DNA from: Hyphomicrobium sp. LHD-15
GTDB taxonomy: Bacteria; Pseudomonadota; Alphaproteobacteria; Rhizobiales; Hyphomicrobiaceae
Direction: 5' to 3'
Assembly (NCBI RefSeq): GCF_031157355.1
Contig: NZ_JAVIFT010000009.1
Coordinates: 1-64,000 of the forward strand
Length of the DNA: 64,000 nucleotides
Shown: in pieces, positions 55,601 to 64,000 of the stretch
Layout of the letters: every line of letters begins with the position of its first letter
Position numbering within the stretch: position 1 is the first letter of the stretch
Position numbers and translations under genes: made by a program
The notes under the pieces: model-generated
Database searches by the model: none
Told to the model about the DNA's origin: nothing
What the model saw: only the letters and a program-made list of their open reading frames with translations

Positions 55601-56096
55601 TGGAGCGCGTTGGCTTCGGTCCGGGCGTGTCGCCAATGGCCCGCTTGGAGAAAGGGCTTACCTCGACGTTCAAGCCTCACGTGCCGGTGCGCCTACGGCC
55701 GCGATGGTGAGTTTGGTCCTGCTGCTTGTCGTTGGCTGCGCCACTGAACAGATCGAGTCCGGGCGTGTGGCGCGTGATTTTGAGAACGAAGGATCGAACC
55801 GCGGGGGCGATGCCGTGGCTGGTTCCGAAGAGACAGGTACTTGCGCAAGCATTGCCAGCACATTTGCCTCTCACTTCCGAAAAATGGAGGACCTGCGGCG
55901 GCAGGAAGAAGCGGAGCGGCGAGCGCCTCCGGCGACCATCATGCTGGCGTATGGGCGCCTGTTCGGGCCCGATGGATCCGGATACGAGGCCACGGAGAAG
56001 CTCCGGCAAGAGCGCATCAAGGTCAATCAGCTCGAAGCAATGCTCGCCGCCAAGGGATGCTCGGGCATCAAATCTGATGCGTCCCTTCTGCGTTGA
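52653..56096 (+). CDS. GT2-GtrA-GT83 fusion glycosyltransferase with odd C-terminal tail
   Basis: A 1147-codon frame. Residues about 27-255 are a dolichol-phosphate mannosyltransferase-like GT2 domain (VSVVVPTLNEVENVD, ADGGSTDGT, VVMDADLSHPPGRI, GSRFVPGG). About 262-385 is a GtrA membrane domain. About 400-890 is an ArnT/PMT-like membrane glycosyltransferase (EAYYWNYSQHLDISYLDHPPMVAWL, FFMTPDAPLLAAWAG). It would load a sugar onto a polyprenyl phosphate, flip it and transfer it, perhaps to LPS or lipids. After FYYRVGYDFQGG (about 889) the frame runs through ~125 Arg-rich residues of unlikely coding sequence into a lipoprotein-like tail. Confidence 0.8.
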   Translation: MQSPEMTNSIQHSLDGTAPCCLRSAVRVSVVVPTLNEVENVDALLAAILAEGGNGLDFEILIADGGSTDGTVEQVRKWEGVTNVRLVVGDGTRGLAGDVLKAAALAVADIVVVMDADLSHPPGRIRALVNPVMDGSSDMVVGSRFVPGGATPDWPFRRLLLSRLGSLLAWPLTEVKDPMSGFFAVRRDRLLAVDPEAAGFKIGLEVIAHGGGALRVSEVPIVFPDRIHGESKIGKAQLVAYLRRLFALAGGAVSAGGVARFAAVGLIGMFVDMFVFLALSGLGATLITAHITSFLVATLSNYVLNSRWSFAESSGASRQRPGELYLRFFTVCLLALAIRGGILAGSTDILGASTQVAILYAIGAAALVTYLGSAFFVFPFVNPRVPADIRWRVAAIGVASYVIVLRLLFVGLVDLLPQEAYYWNYSQHLDISYLDHPPMVAWLIWAGTNVFGDNEFGVRVPAWLSWFVTAFFSFKLTHRLFGKSAAFVNLLLIAALPFYFATGFFMTPDAPLLAAWAGALYFLERALVGGRSNAWWGVGVCIGLGMLSKYTIALLMPAALFFLLVDVRSRIWLKRPEPYLAAALAMLIFSPVLYWNLENGFASFFFQGTRRLNAALNFSLPMLVFNAAILITPAVLISAVGVIWTLRRFERTAHVDEEVRRHSRFILISTLVPLCVFLVFSLTRDAKLNWTGPVWLSALPAIAASILSAGERALAFERAMRRVWVPTIGTSLVAYGLLLNYLTLGVPGLGYALRLPDVPVAWSEFGREAADLELEVMQATGTEPFMIGLDTYNVASELAFYNNGNGEGATNSVGRGVLGKMSLMYEYWHDAGSLRGRPAVMFAFKRSHVVDPALAHYFGTLGDPMERVLYKDGLPAGSFYYRVGYDFQGGRSGSRSSAAGPVLLTEAVMSQSIRSPVGGIGCEVLCYRSRSVRRRAGRRQARDAARRPRAPHRNRSIQCGRGRPCARRRLQTPRRSELVRTDCGARWLRSGRVANGPLGERAYLDVQASRAGAPTAAMVSLVLLLVVGCATEQIESGRVARDFENEGSNRGGDAVAGSEETGTCASIASTFASHFRKMEDLRRQEEAERRAPPATIMLAYGRLFGPDGSGYEATEKLRQERIKVNQLEAMLAAKGCSGIKSDASLLR
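55704..56096 (+). CDS. Possible separate lipoprotein in frame with the GT fusion
   Basis: ATG 55704 or GTG 55707 opens a 130-residue product with a short signal and lipobox (SLVLLLVVGCA), then a charged helical part (FASHFRKMEDLRRQEEAERR) and a conserved-looking end (YEATEKLRQERIKVNQLEAMLAAKGC). It shares the frame of the 52,653 gene, but the stretch between (55320-55700) looks non-coding in that frame. I think this is an independent small lipoprotein joined to the upstream frame by loss of a stop. No clear ribosome-binding site is seen. Confidence 0.45.
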   Translation: MVSLVLLLVVGCATEQIESGRVARDFENEGSNRGGDAVAGSEETGTCASIASTFASHFRKMEDLRRQEEAERRAPPATIMLAYGRLFGPDGSGYEATEKLRQERIKVNQLEAMLAAKGCSGIKSDASLLR

Positions 56097-56228
56097 GGGC
56101 TGCTGATGGCTCACCGGTACGCTCACGCATCATCGTTGGCCGGGCTGCGTGCTCAACTAAACCGCAGCCTGGCCTTGCTTGGACCCTGCTCTGCTTACGG
56201 GGTTCAGCGAACGCATGGACAGTAGAGA

Positions 56229-57395
56229 ATGGTGTCCCTGTATCGAACACTGACTGTCATGACTGCGCTCGCACTAGGGGGATGTGCTGCGACGCTCGCG
56301 TATACGCCGGTTCCGGAAGCAGCAATAGGTCGAGCGCAGGTGTCGGGTTACACAAATATTCGCGCATGGGGAGATGCGGACGAAGCCGATGCGGCTATCA
56401 ACTTCACAGGCGTTTTACCGGCGCCGTTGTCGCGAACAGAGGTGGAGAGAAAACGGCCGCGGGCGCGGAGCTATTTGGCGCTATCGGGCGGTGGAGGAGA
56501 CGGGGCTTACGGTGCAGGACTTCTTGTCGGCTGGACGGCAAGCGGCGAACGGCCGATCTTCGATGTCGTAACGGGTGTCAGCACGGGCGCACTCGCGGCG
56601 CCATTTGCATTCCTCGGTCCTGCCTATGACAAAAAGCTCGAGGAAATCTACACTCAATACAAAACAGATGATCTCGGAACGCCGCAGATATTCTCGGCGG
56701 TCTTCGGAGGGCCATCGCTCATTGATGCCAGCGGGCTTGAAGCGCTATTGCGGCACTACGTCAACATCGAGCTCGTGGATGAGATAGCGCGTGAGCACGC
56801 GCGCGGCCGGCGGCTTCTCGTCGCCACGACGAATGTCGAGGCCGAACGCCAGGTGATCTGGAACCTCGGGGCGATCGCGGCAAGCAAAAATGCAGATCGT
56901 CTTGATCTGTTCCGGCGCATTCTGCTCGCGTCGGCAGCCATTCCGGGTGTTTTGCCGCCGGTACTTCTCAAGGTGACCGTCGATGGTCGCGAGTTTCAGG
57001 AAATGCACGCCGATGGCGGGACTGTCGGACAGGTGTTCTTTATCCCCCATGTCGCAAATGGCTTGTCTCAAAAGATGACGCAAGCTCAGGCGCGTCTCTA
57101 TGTGATCCGCAATGGCAAGATGGGACCGGTGTGGCAATCCGTTGATCCGACGATCTTGAAAATTGCCAACCGGTCACTCGAGACACTCATAAAGAGCCAG
57201 GCGCGCGGTGATGTTGAACGTGTCTACGCGCAGGCAAAATCGGAGGGCATGGCCTTTCGGCTTGCCGTCATTCCTGAAAGCTTTGACGGCATATCCGACG
57301 AGCCCTTTGATAAGGGGTATATGCGGCAGCTCTTCGACCTCGGCTATGCTCAAGCAAGCCGCGGGTACCCTTGGGCCACAGCCCCACGCCGGTAG
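56229..57395 (+). CDS. Patatin-like phospholipase lipoprotein
   Basis: A 388-residue protein with lipobox LALGGC (Cys at about 19). Patatin motifs are all present: oxyanion loop ALSGGGGDGAYGAG, nucleophile GVSTG (Ser in FDVVTGVSTGALAAP), and the catalytic Asp in HADGG. It probably hydrolyses acyl chains of phospholipids at the envelope. The start is ATG 56229. It lies between two glycosyltransferase genes, so it may belong to a lipid-modification locus. Confidence 0.88.
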   Translation: MVSLYRTLTVMTALALGGCAATLAYTPVPEAAIGRAQVSGYTNIRAWGDADEADAAINFTGVLPAPLSRTEVERKRPRARSYLALSGGGGDGAYGAGLLVGWTASGERPIFDVVTGVSTGALAAPFAFLGPAYDKKLEEIYTQYKTDDLGTPQIFSAVFGGPSLIDASGLEALLRHYVNIELVDEIAREHARGRRLLVATTNVEAERQVIWNLGAIAASKNADRLDLFRRILLASAAIPGVLPPVLLKVTVDGREFQEMHADGGTVGQVFFIPHVANGLSQKMTQAQARLYVIRNGKMGPVWQSVDPTILKIANRSLETLIKSQARGDVERVYAQAKSEGMAFRLAVIPESFDGISDEPFDKGYMRQLFDLGYAQASRGYPWATAPRR

Positions 57396-57411
57396 CGCTT
57401 TCTCGCGTCCA

Positions 57412-58998
57412 TCAGCGGCGTGGGTATGGCAGCGGATAGGGTGATATCAAGTTACGGCCGATCGCCACCTCGACCTCGAATAAATCAATGTCTCCAACCT
57501 TCACCCCGATGGGGGATTGGATATCGATGCTTGAAAAATGTGGCCGGACCGTTTCGAGGCGGCGGGCGAAGGTCTTAGGCTGCCCAATCAAAAGCACGTC
57601 ACGGCCAATCCACGCAGCGGGGTCGGCGAGAAAGGCAAAGCCGCGTGGATCGCTTCCGAACACTGCAACAGTCGCGTGTGCCCCGAGGGCCTCTGCAATG
57701 CGAGCGGCTTCGATCCATCGGAACGCGACGACGAGAGGGCGGGGCTGCTTCGGGTCCGCAGGCAATGGCGCCGCTAGCAGACCACGGTCCACGAGCCCAG
57801 CGGCGAGACCGCGCCAAGTCACCGATTCCTGCAGGAAGCTGCCGATCCCCAGGAAGGTGACGGTCGATGGAGAGGGTGGGAAGACGCGGACCAGCGTAGC
57901 TGCGACGATCGCCAGAGCAAGCACTGCAGTGGCAGCGACAGCGGAGCCGCGGGCAAGCCGCAAGGCTTCATCGCGCCGCTTCTCGATGTCGGCGATAGCG
58001 CGACCGAGGATCGGCAGCAGGAACAACCATCCCGGCATCTGCCAATGGGGCAGGGCATGGCCACCCCAAAGCGGTACAGCAGTGAAGACGACGATGGACG
58101 GCAGCGCGAGCGCCACCAGGAAGGCGCTTGGGCCAGAGAGCGTGCGGTCGGTCCGCAGTAGCGATACCGCGGCGGCGACTGTAGCGACGACAGTCCATGG
58201 GCCGAGATAACCCATCTGTCCGAGTATCGCGCGGGCAAGCCCTGACCAGTTGATGCCATTCGGGCCGACGCCGCGCGACGACTGGAAAAGGAGTGATACC
58301 CAGCCGTTCTCGGCGTTCCAGATTAGTACGGGCGACGCAACGATACTTGCGATCAGGACGGCGAGCCACGGGCCCGGTGCGGCGAGGCGGCGGCGATGCG
58401 GGGTGATGAGAACAAAGGTGACAGCGCCGAGGGCGAAAAGTGCGGCGTGGTACTTCGAGAGGGCGGCGAGGCCGAGGGTGAGCCCGGCGGCGAGCCACAA
58501 TCGACGTTCGCGTTCTGCTTCGGGAACGGGGGCGAAGAACAGGATTTCGGCGAGCAACCGCGCAGTCAATGCGAGGAAGAGTGCCAGTGGTCCATCTGGG
58601 ACCATCCACGATCCGGCGGATACCATGAAGAACGGCGCCAGGGTCAGCGCCACCAGCGTCCACAATCCGGCTCTCGCTCCCCAGAGACGGCGGGTGAGGT
58701 CGAACATCACCGCGCTGGTGGCCGTGAAGGCCAGTACGAAGGGCAGCCGCAGCACCAAGGCTGGCACTGGGTCACCGAAGAAAGGCGCAGCCAGGTCGTG
58801 CATCGCTTTGACCCACCAGAAAGCCATCGGCGGGTGATCGAACCAGGAGAGCTGCCACTGCGTCGCGACCGCCATGGCGTAGGCTTCGTCGACGCCGGGA
58901 TCGAGCAGCGCGGCGAGGGCGAGGCGGACGAGAGTGCCGACCGCGAGGAGTGCCGTGGCGGTGTGGATGGTCGCGGTGTCGCTCGTGTGGCGGATCAT
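57412..58998 (-). CDS. ArnT/PMT-like membrane glycosyltransferase (GT39/GT83)
   Basis: A 528-residue polytopic protein with about ten helices. The N-terminal catalytic acid motif is PGVDEAYAMAVATQWQLSWFDHPPMAFWW, like the DE/DHPP pattern of ArnT-type enzymes. TM segments such as LVALTLAPFFMVSAGSWMVPDGPLALF and LTLGLAALSKYHAALFALG match the C-terminal half of the 52,653 fusion. It transfers a sugar from a polyprenyl-phosphate donor to a lipid or protein. It converges on the patatin gene. Confidence 0.85.
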   Translation of the reverse strand: MIRHTSDTATIHTATALLAVGTLVRLALAALLDPGVDEAYAMAVATQWQLSWFDHPPMAFWWVKAMHDLAAPFFGDPVPALVLRLPFVLAFTATSAVMFDLTRRLWGARAGLWTLVALTLAPFFMVSAGSWMVPDGPLALFLALTARLLAEILFFAPVPEAERERRLWLAAGLTLGLAALSKYHAALFALGAVTFVLITPHRRRLAAPGPWLAVLIASIVASPVLIWNAENGWVSLLFQSSRGVGPNGINWSGLARAILGQMGYLGPWTVVATVAAAVSLLRTDRTLSGPSAFLVALALPSIVVFTAVPLWGGHALPHWQMPGWLFLLPILGRAIADIEKRRDEALRLARGSAVAATAVLALAIVAATLVRVFPPSPSTVTFLGIGSFLQESVTWRGLAAGLVDRGLLAAPLPADPKQPRPLVVAFRWIEAARIAEALGAHATVAVFGSDPRGFAFLADPAAWIGRDVLLIGQPKTFARRLETVRPHFSSIDIQSPIGVKVGDIDLFEVEVAIGRNLISPYPLPYPRR

Positions 58999-59084
58999 CG
59001 TTAATGGATCTTTGTCGGTCCGGGGCGTTGATGTGGGAGGTCTGAAAATCGAGGCGGCATTGACGATCCGACGTCGCGCATTGG

Positions 59085-62000
59085 CTAATGTCTCTTCGTC
59101 GCGAGGGGAGGTGGAGTTTGAATGAGTGCTTCAAACATCCTGCGTGCCCAGAGGTCGAGATCATCCATGACGGTGAAAACCGCAGGAACGTAGATCAGGC
59201 TCAATGCGGTCGAGCTCAGAAGGCCACCGATCACGGCAATGGCCATCGGGGCGCGAAATTCCGCGTCAGCGCCGATACCAAACGCGAGTGGCAGCATCCC
59301 AGCCCCCATCGCAACCGTGGTCATGATAATGGGGCGGGCGCGCTTCCGCGCTGCTTCGATGAGCGCCTCATTCCGTTCGAGGTTCTGAGTGAACCGGGCC
59401 ATGATTGCGTACTCGACGAGCAGGATCGAGTTTTTGGCGGCAATCCCCATCAGCATGAGAATCCCGATCAGGGCTGGTAGGGACAGAGACGTACCGGTCG
59501 CCACCATCAATCCGAATGCACCGCCGAGCGATAGGGGAAGTGCGGTCAGGATCGTAACTGGCTGAATGAAATTGTTGAACAACAGGGCGATTACGAACAG
59601 CAGCAAGACAATGCCCGAGACCATGGCAAGGACAAAGCCACCGAACAGCTCTTCCATGTGTTCCGCGTCGCCCGCGGATTGGCGGGTCACTCCAGGTGGA
59701 AGCGCTTTGACCGAACGCAGATTGGAAACGATCTCCTCGGCTTGTCCCGTCGTCAAGCCCACGATCTCAGCCTCGATGGTCGCACTTCGGATGCGGTCGA
59801 CGCGGTCGATCTGGTTAGGGCCTGCGCCAAGTTCGATGTCTGCCACGGAGGAAAGTGGAACGGTGCCGGTTGATGTCGGCACTTGCAAGCTCAAGATCCG
59901 CGAGAAATCCGACCTCGCGCCTTCGTCTAGCATGACGCGAATGGGGATCTGCCGATCTTCGAGGTTGAACTTCGGCAGGTTGTGATCGGATTCGCCCAGC
60001 GTCGCGATGTTGACTGTTTGAGCTATCGCCTCGGAAGAAACACCGAGCGTGGCCGCCTTGTCGAGCTTGGGCGTGATCTGCAATTCGGGGCGGGCGAGGC
60101 TGGCCGTCGAGCCGGCATTCTGGAAACCCGGCGTTGTCTGCATCTCGCGTGTGATCAAAGAGACCGCTTTAGATAGCTTCTCCGAGTCATCGCTTCTCAG
60201 CGTGACCTGGACCTTGGCACCCGACTGTCCATCGGCGCCGAACCGCAGTCGCGCGCCTGGCAGCTCCGCAAGTTGAGATGCTACCGATGCTTCAAACTCC
60301 TGCTGCGTGATCGTCCGTTCATCGCGCGGCTTCAGGTTTACCGTCACCGTCGCCTTGCGAACCTCTCCTGACGTACTCTCATCGCCGATACCTCCCGAGG
60401 ACGTTTGCGTTCCCAGGGCCGCATAGACGGATTTGACCTCCGGCCGTGCTTGCAGAATAGCGATTGCCCTCCTTACGGTTGCGTCCGTATCCGTGAGGCT
60501 GGCGCCGGGGGCGTGCTCAATTGCAAGAACCGACCTGCCTCGGTCTGTTGCGGGAATGAAATCAGTCGGCAACAGAGGAATCAGGCTCAGGGAGGCCGCG
60601 AAGATCGCGATGCCCGCGAAGACCGTTATCCATCGCCATCTCAACGTCCAGCCGAGAAATCGAAGATAGGCCGGCACCCAGAACGCTTCGTCCTTTTGTG
60701 CGCCGTGGGGCTTCATCAAATACGCCCCCATCATCGGCGTCAGCATGCGTGCGACGACGAGCGAGAAGAATACCGACGTGCAGACGGCAATAGCGAACGA
60801 CTTGAAGATCTGGCCGGGAATTCCGCCCATGAAGCCCACAGGCATGAACACGGCGATGATGGAGAATGTCGTTGCGACAACGGCAAGTCCGATTTCGTCG
60901 GCCGCTTCAATCGCGGCCTCGTAAGCGTTCTTTCCCGTTGCTCGCATATGGCGCACGATGTTTTCGATCTCGACGATCGCATCATCGACCAGGATGCCGA
61001 CCACCAGGGCGATGGCAAGCAACGTGATGTTGTTCAACGACTCGTTGAGAACGTACATGACGCCGAATGTGGGCAGCAGCGACAGCGGCAAGGCCACGCT
61101 GGAAATGAGGGTCGCGCGTACATCGCGGAGGAAGTACCAGACCACGAGGACGGCAAGCGCCGCGCCTAGGAGCAGAGCCTCGATCGCGGCCGCATATCCC
61201 TCCAGCACGTCATCGGTCGAACTGGTCACTTCGCGTATCGCAACGTCAGGATTTTCGGTAGCAAATGACGCCACTTTCGCTCTTACTGCATCGGTCACTG
61301 CAACTTCGCCGGTGCCCACCGAGCGGTAGACGCTGAACCCGATGACCTCGCGATCGTCGAGACGCGCGCGTTGGCGGGGTTCAGCCCAAGATCTTTCTAT
61401 GACGCCCAGCTCGGATAGCGTCACTGTGCGTCCGTCCGTCAGGATCAGTCGCGTTTCGGCTAGCGCCTGAACGTTCTTGGCGCTGCCAAGCGTTCTGATC
61501 GCTTGTTCGCGCTGTCCGAGCGTCGTGCGTCCGCCGGGCTCGTTGACGTTCTGCCGCTTCAGTTGATCGGAGATTTCGGAAGCCGTGATGCCGAGAGCCA
61601 TCATCCGATCGGGAGCCAGGCGCACGCGAATTTCCTGGTTCACGCCGCCGGCCCGCTCGAGCCGGGAGACACCGTTGACCGACAGCGCAGCTTTGGCCAC
61701 GTCATTGTCAATGAACCAACTCAGGTCGTCGGGAGCCATCCGGGGCGCGTCGACGATGAACGTCAGGATCGCCTGGCCTGTGGCGTCAACCCGCTGCACG
61801 GTTGGTTCCAGGACGTCCGCCGGCAAATTAGCGCGGATCGAAGCTACAGCATTGCGGACGTCATCGGTCGCACGGTCGATGTCGGTTCCCAACGCGAATT
61901 CGACGCTGGTCGTAGAGAGGCCTTCGTTGACGGTGGATCGGATGTGCTCGACGTTGCCGAGGCCGGAGACGCTGTCTTCTATAAGACGTGCGACTTGCGT

Positions 62001-62183
62001 TTCCATCTCAGTTGGCGCGGCACCGCTTCTGGCGACGCTGACCGTGACCGCGGGAATGTCGATATCCGGCATGTCGTTGATGCGCAGCTTCGAGAAGCTG
62101 ACAACACCCGAGAGAGACAGAAGCAGAAACAAGACGGTGGTGGGCACCGGATTGCGGATGGACCAAGCCGAAATCTGGTTCAT
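59085..62183 (-). CDS. RND efflux permease (HAE1-like)
   Basis: A 1032-residue RND transporter with the two-fold repeat of one helix, a large periplasmic loop and six helices. Helix 4 carries GILVDDAIVEIENI (proton-relay Asp pair); the second half has LILMGIAAKNSILLVEYA and RARPIIMTTVAMGAGMLPLA. It exports hydrophobic compounds using proton force. Its start overlaps the adaptor stop by four bases. No outer-membrane channel gene is seen in the window. Confidence 0.95.
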   Translation of the reverse strand: MNQISAWSIRNPVPTTVLFLLLSLSGVVSFSKLRINDMPDIDIPAVTVSVARSGAAPTEMETQVARLIEDSVSGLGNVEHIRSTVNEGLSTTSVEFALGTDIDRATDDVRNAVASIRANLPADVLEPTVQRVDATGQAILTFIVDAPRMAPDDLSWFIDNDVAKAALSVNGVSRLERAGGVNQEIRVRLAPDRMMALGITASEISDQLKRQNVNEPGGRTTLGQREQAIRTLGSAKNVQALAETRLILTDGRTVTLSELGVIERSWAEPRQRARLDDREVIGFSVYRSVGTGEVAVTDAVRAKVASFATENPDVAIREVTSSTDDVLEGYAAAIEALLLGAALAVLVVWYFLRDVRATLISSVALPLSLLPTFGVMYVLNESLNNITLLAIALVVGILVDDAIVEIENIVRHMRATGKNAYEAAIEAADEIGLAVVATTFSIIAVFMPVGFMGGIPGQIFKSFAIAVCTSVFFSLVVARMLTPMMGAYLMKPHGAQKDEAFWVPAYLRFLGWTLRWRWITVFAGIAIFAASLSLIPLLPTDFIPATDRGRSVLAIEHAPGASLTDTDATVRRAIAILQARPEVKSVYAALGTQTSSGGIGDESTSGEVRKATVTVNLKPRDERTITQQEFEASVASQLAELPGARLRFGADGQSGAKVQVTLRSDDSEKLSKAVSLITREMQTTPGFQNAGSTASLARPELQITPKLDKAATLGVSSEAIAQTVNIATLGESDHNLPKFNLEDRQIPIRVMLDEGARSDFSRILSLQVPTSTGTVPLSSVADIELGAGPNQIDRVDRIRSATIEAEIVGLTTGQAEEIVSNLRSVKALPPGVTRQSAGDAEHMEELFGGFVLAMVSGIVLLLFVIALLFNNFIQPVTILTALPLSLGGAFGLMVATGTSLSLPALIGILMLMGIAAKNSILLVEYAIMARFTQNLERNEALIEAARKRARPIIMTTVAMGAGMLPLAFGIGADAEFRAPMAIAVIGGLLSSTALSLIYVPAVFTVMDDLDLWARRMFEALIQTPPPLATKRH

Positions 62184-63286
62184 GGCGTTGCCGTGAACGG
62201 TTGAGCGGATGCAACTTCGGCGCGGACTTTCTCGCCGTCGTTCAGCAGTCCGGCGCCTTCGACGACGATGCGCTCGCCGGCATCCAAGCCGTCCACGACC
62301 TCTACAGCCGAACTGGTCTTGCGCCCGGCGGTTATTGTCTTGAGGTTTGCGGTGCCGTCTTCGCTCACAGTGAAGACCGCCGCACGCCCGTCGCGCCAGA
62401 CGATCGCTTTGAGCGGAACTGTCAGGGCTTCCGTGCTGCCGGCGTCGATCTCGACGCGGACAAACATGCCGGGCTTCAACTCCGTGCCCGCGGACAGCGC
62501 AATACGCGCCGTGCCCAGGCGGGTCTTGGCGTCGACCATCGGCGCTACAATCCGTACAGAGGCTCGCGATATTCGCCCCATGGGATCAATGATGCGTGCG
62601 GTCTGTTTGGGGAGGATCCTGAAGATATCAGCTTCGGGCACCAGGGCATTCACCTCGATGCGTCCATCCTGGATGAGACGGAACAGGTCCGTACCGCTTT
62701 GCACAACCTGACCGAGGGTTGCGGTGCGCACCGCTACGATCGCGTTCGCCGGTGCGACGATGACCGTCTGCGCCAATCTGGCTTTTGTTTCCTCGAGTGC
62801 TGCCTGTGTTGAGGCGAGCTTTGCCGCGGCTGTCTTCACGACCAATTCGCGTTGGTCGATGGTCTGTTGGCTCATTACGCCGCTGGTAACGGTATGAGCG
62901 CGTTTCTGGTCGGCCAAAGCGTTGGATAGGCTGGCTTCTGCCTCCGCCACCGCGGCGTTGTTTTGTTCGATCTGCGCAAGAAGAAGAGTTTGATTGAGGC
63001 GCGCCAGGAGCTGGCCTTTTTTCACCTCGTCTCCTTCATCAGCAAGGAGTTCGACAATTGCCAGTGCGTTGGCTTCGGAGCTGATCGGCATTTCTCGCCA
63101 TGCGGCTACCGTACCGGTCCCAACAACTATGTCTTCGATTCGGCTCGTTCGTACCGAGTCGACGGTAACTGTAAGCTGAGGCCTCCGCTCATATTCCCGT
63201 TCTTCCGAAAGGGCCGCAGTTGTTGATGTGAGGATCAGCGCGAGGGCGATCGACAGAGGGGATCCGACGCGCATGAATACAAGCAT
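62180..63286 (-). CDS. RND efflux periplasmic adaptor subunit
   Basis: A 368-residue membrane-fusion protein with a signal peptide (LSIALALILTSTTAALS), split lipoyl domain (SSEANALAIVELLADEGDEVKKGQLLARLNQ and VIVAPANAIVAVRTATLGQVV), an alpha-hairpin (AQIEQNNAAVAEAEASLSNALADQKRA) and beta-barrel. It links the RND pump to an outer-membrane channel. GGAG lies nine bases before ATG 63286. It and the pump form a two-gene operon. Confidence 0.93.
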   Translation of the reverse strand: MLVFMRVGSPLSIALALILTSTTAALSEEREYERRPQLTVTVDSVRTSRIEDIVVGTGTVAAWREMPISSEANALAIVELLADEGDEVKKGQLLARLNQTLLLAQIEQNNAAVAEAEASLSNALADQKRAHTVTSGVMSQQTIDQRELVVKTAAAKLASTQAALEETKARLAQTVIVAPANAIVAVRTATLGQVVQSGTDLFRLIQDGRIEVNALVPEADIFRILPKQTARIIDPMGRISRASVRIVAPMVDAKTRLGTARIALSAGTELKPGMFVRVEIDAGSTEALTVPLKAIVWRDGRAAVFTVSEDGTANLKTITAGRKTSSAVEVVDGLDAGERIVVEGAGLLNDGEKVRAEVASAQPFTATP

Positions 63287-63593
63287 AGTGCGGTTCTCCA
63301 GCAGTGGAGAGCCGATCGTGCGGGTCGATCATTGCGCCTTCACGTTCAAATGTGTCTGTATATATCTGCGAAATGGAATTTCGTGTCGGAACGATGCTGT
63401 GTGCGCCGGCTGAAGCTACCTCCAACACTCCCGTTTCACGCGGTGATGGATGTTTCGAAGCTTCGATTGACGCCGTGATCCGCTGGCCCCTCGTTGCTCT
63501 GAGTTTACCGGAAACTATCGCGTTCGGCCTCTATAGAGACGTCCGCATTCTTGGTTTCGCGAATGCGGACGTCCTATTCTCTAGCCAGCGCGA
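63287..63593. other. Intergenic region with a perfect 13-bp hairpin
   Basis: These 307 bases lie between the RND adaptor start and the SDR stop. GACGTCCGCATTC (63538-63550) pairs perfectly with GAATGCGGACGTC (63561-63573) around a 10-base loop, placed 21 bases past the SDR stop on the minus strand. It is a likely terminator without a T run. The rest should hold the RND operon promoter; a short plus-strand frame across it shows no protein features. Confidence 0.6.
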
Positions 63594-64000
63594 TTATCCG
63601 CTCATCTGGCTTAAAATCAGTCGGTCGAACGCGCGATCTCCGAACCATTTGCGTACGAAGATCATCGGCCTCGCATACTTGCCCGCGACATAACGCGTCT
63701 TGGGATTCTTGGCGTTGGCGGCCTGCGACACGACATGGGCAATGACGCTCGGGTCGGTGCCGAGGCCGCGGCCGTAGCTCGCCTTCGTGGTCTTGGCGAC
63801 GGCCTGCGTGATTTTCGCATAGGCGCCGTTGCCCGATCGCTTGAGAAGACCGTCGGCAGCCACGTCGCCGAACCCGGTCTCGATCAAGCCCGGCTCGACT
63901 ACGACGACCTTAATGCCGAACGGCATAAGCTCAAGCCTCAGGGAATCGGACCAGCCTTCAAGAGCGTGCTTGGTTGCGTGATACCAAGCCCCGAGGAGGG
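63594..64000 (-). CDS. Short-chain dehydrogenase/reductase (5' end missing)
   Basis: 134 residues of the C-terminal part are visible; the frame is open to the window edge. The catalytic YHATK motif is in AWYHATKHALEGWSDSLRLEL, followed by GIKVVVVEPGLIETGFGDVAADGL and ARPMIFVRKWFGDRAFDRLIL at the C-terminus. This is the end of a classical SDR, of the type that often has no assigned substrate. Confidence 0.85.
   Translation of the reverse strand, partial: LLGAWYHATKHALEGWSDSLRLELMPFGIKVVVVEPGLIETGFGDVAADGLLKRSGNGAYAKITQAVAKTTKASYGRGLGTDPSVIAHVVSQAANAKNPKTRYVAGKYARPMIFVRKWFGDRAFDRLILSQMSG

Overview
The window reads as chromosomal DNA of a high-GC alphaproteobacterium, most likely Hyphomicrobiales (Hyphomicrobium-like). 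Indications are the infB-rbfA-truB-rpsO-pnp order, a Rhizobiales-style RpoH, a BtaA/BtaB betaine-lipid pair, DUF4202 and DUF3141 proteins and dispersed palindromic repeats. The genus is an inference from gene content only.

Positions 1-26,870 are mostly core genome: translation and RNA-processing genes (infB partial, rbfA, truB, rpsO, pnp), a small minus-strand DUF486/DUF4202/CbiX operon, an ECF sigma/anti-sigma pair followed by a bufferin-type copper-buffering operon (bufA-bufB-bufC-DoxX), a Tat-exported superoxide dismutase, two RNA methyltransferases (TlyA and an RlmD-like enzyme), btaA-btaB, a DedA protein, a quinone oxidoreductase, a glutathione transferase, rpoH, rluD and tRNA-Glu(CTC).

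Positions about 27,000-39,700 form an accessory block that begins just after the tRNA. Its core is a metal-uptake system: a TonB-dependent receptor with its own FecB-type binding protein and a flavin monooxygenase, and a second overlapping operon of FecB-type binding protein, FecCD permease, ATPase, a Mop molbindin and TrmO. A divergent alcohol dehydrogenase, a DUF2478 protein and two unknown small genes follow. Two 24-bp inverted repeats with the same 8-8-8 layout as ModE Mo-boxes, and a third degenerate copy, lie in the promoter regions. I read the block as a ModE-type regulated, possibly TonB-dependent molybdate/tungstate (or molybdophore) uptake system. It ends in decayed DNA holding a relic of a second TonB receptor.

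Positions 39,756-48,628 hold an acyl-phosphate module: a PhaC-like DUF3141 protein, a small unknown protein, phosphate acyltransferase, acetate/propionate kinase, FabI, a two-subunit CoA transferase, and on the opposite strand PPK2 and a methylmalonyl-CoA decarboxylase-like enzyme. Together they could turn acyl-CoA (perhaps methylmalonyl-CoA via propionyl-CoA) into ATP and acid, linked to polyphosphate and a polyester-synthase-like fold.

Positions 48,773-64,000 carry a GNAT protein, an OmpR-type two-component system, a DUF3313 lipoprotein, a long GT2-GtrA-GT83 fusion with an odd tail, a patatin-like lipoprotein, an ArnT-like glycosyltransferase, an RND efflux pump with its adaptor, and the end of an SDR oxidoreductase that runs off the window.
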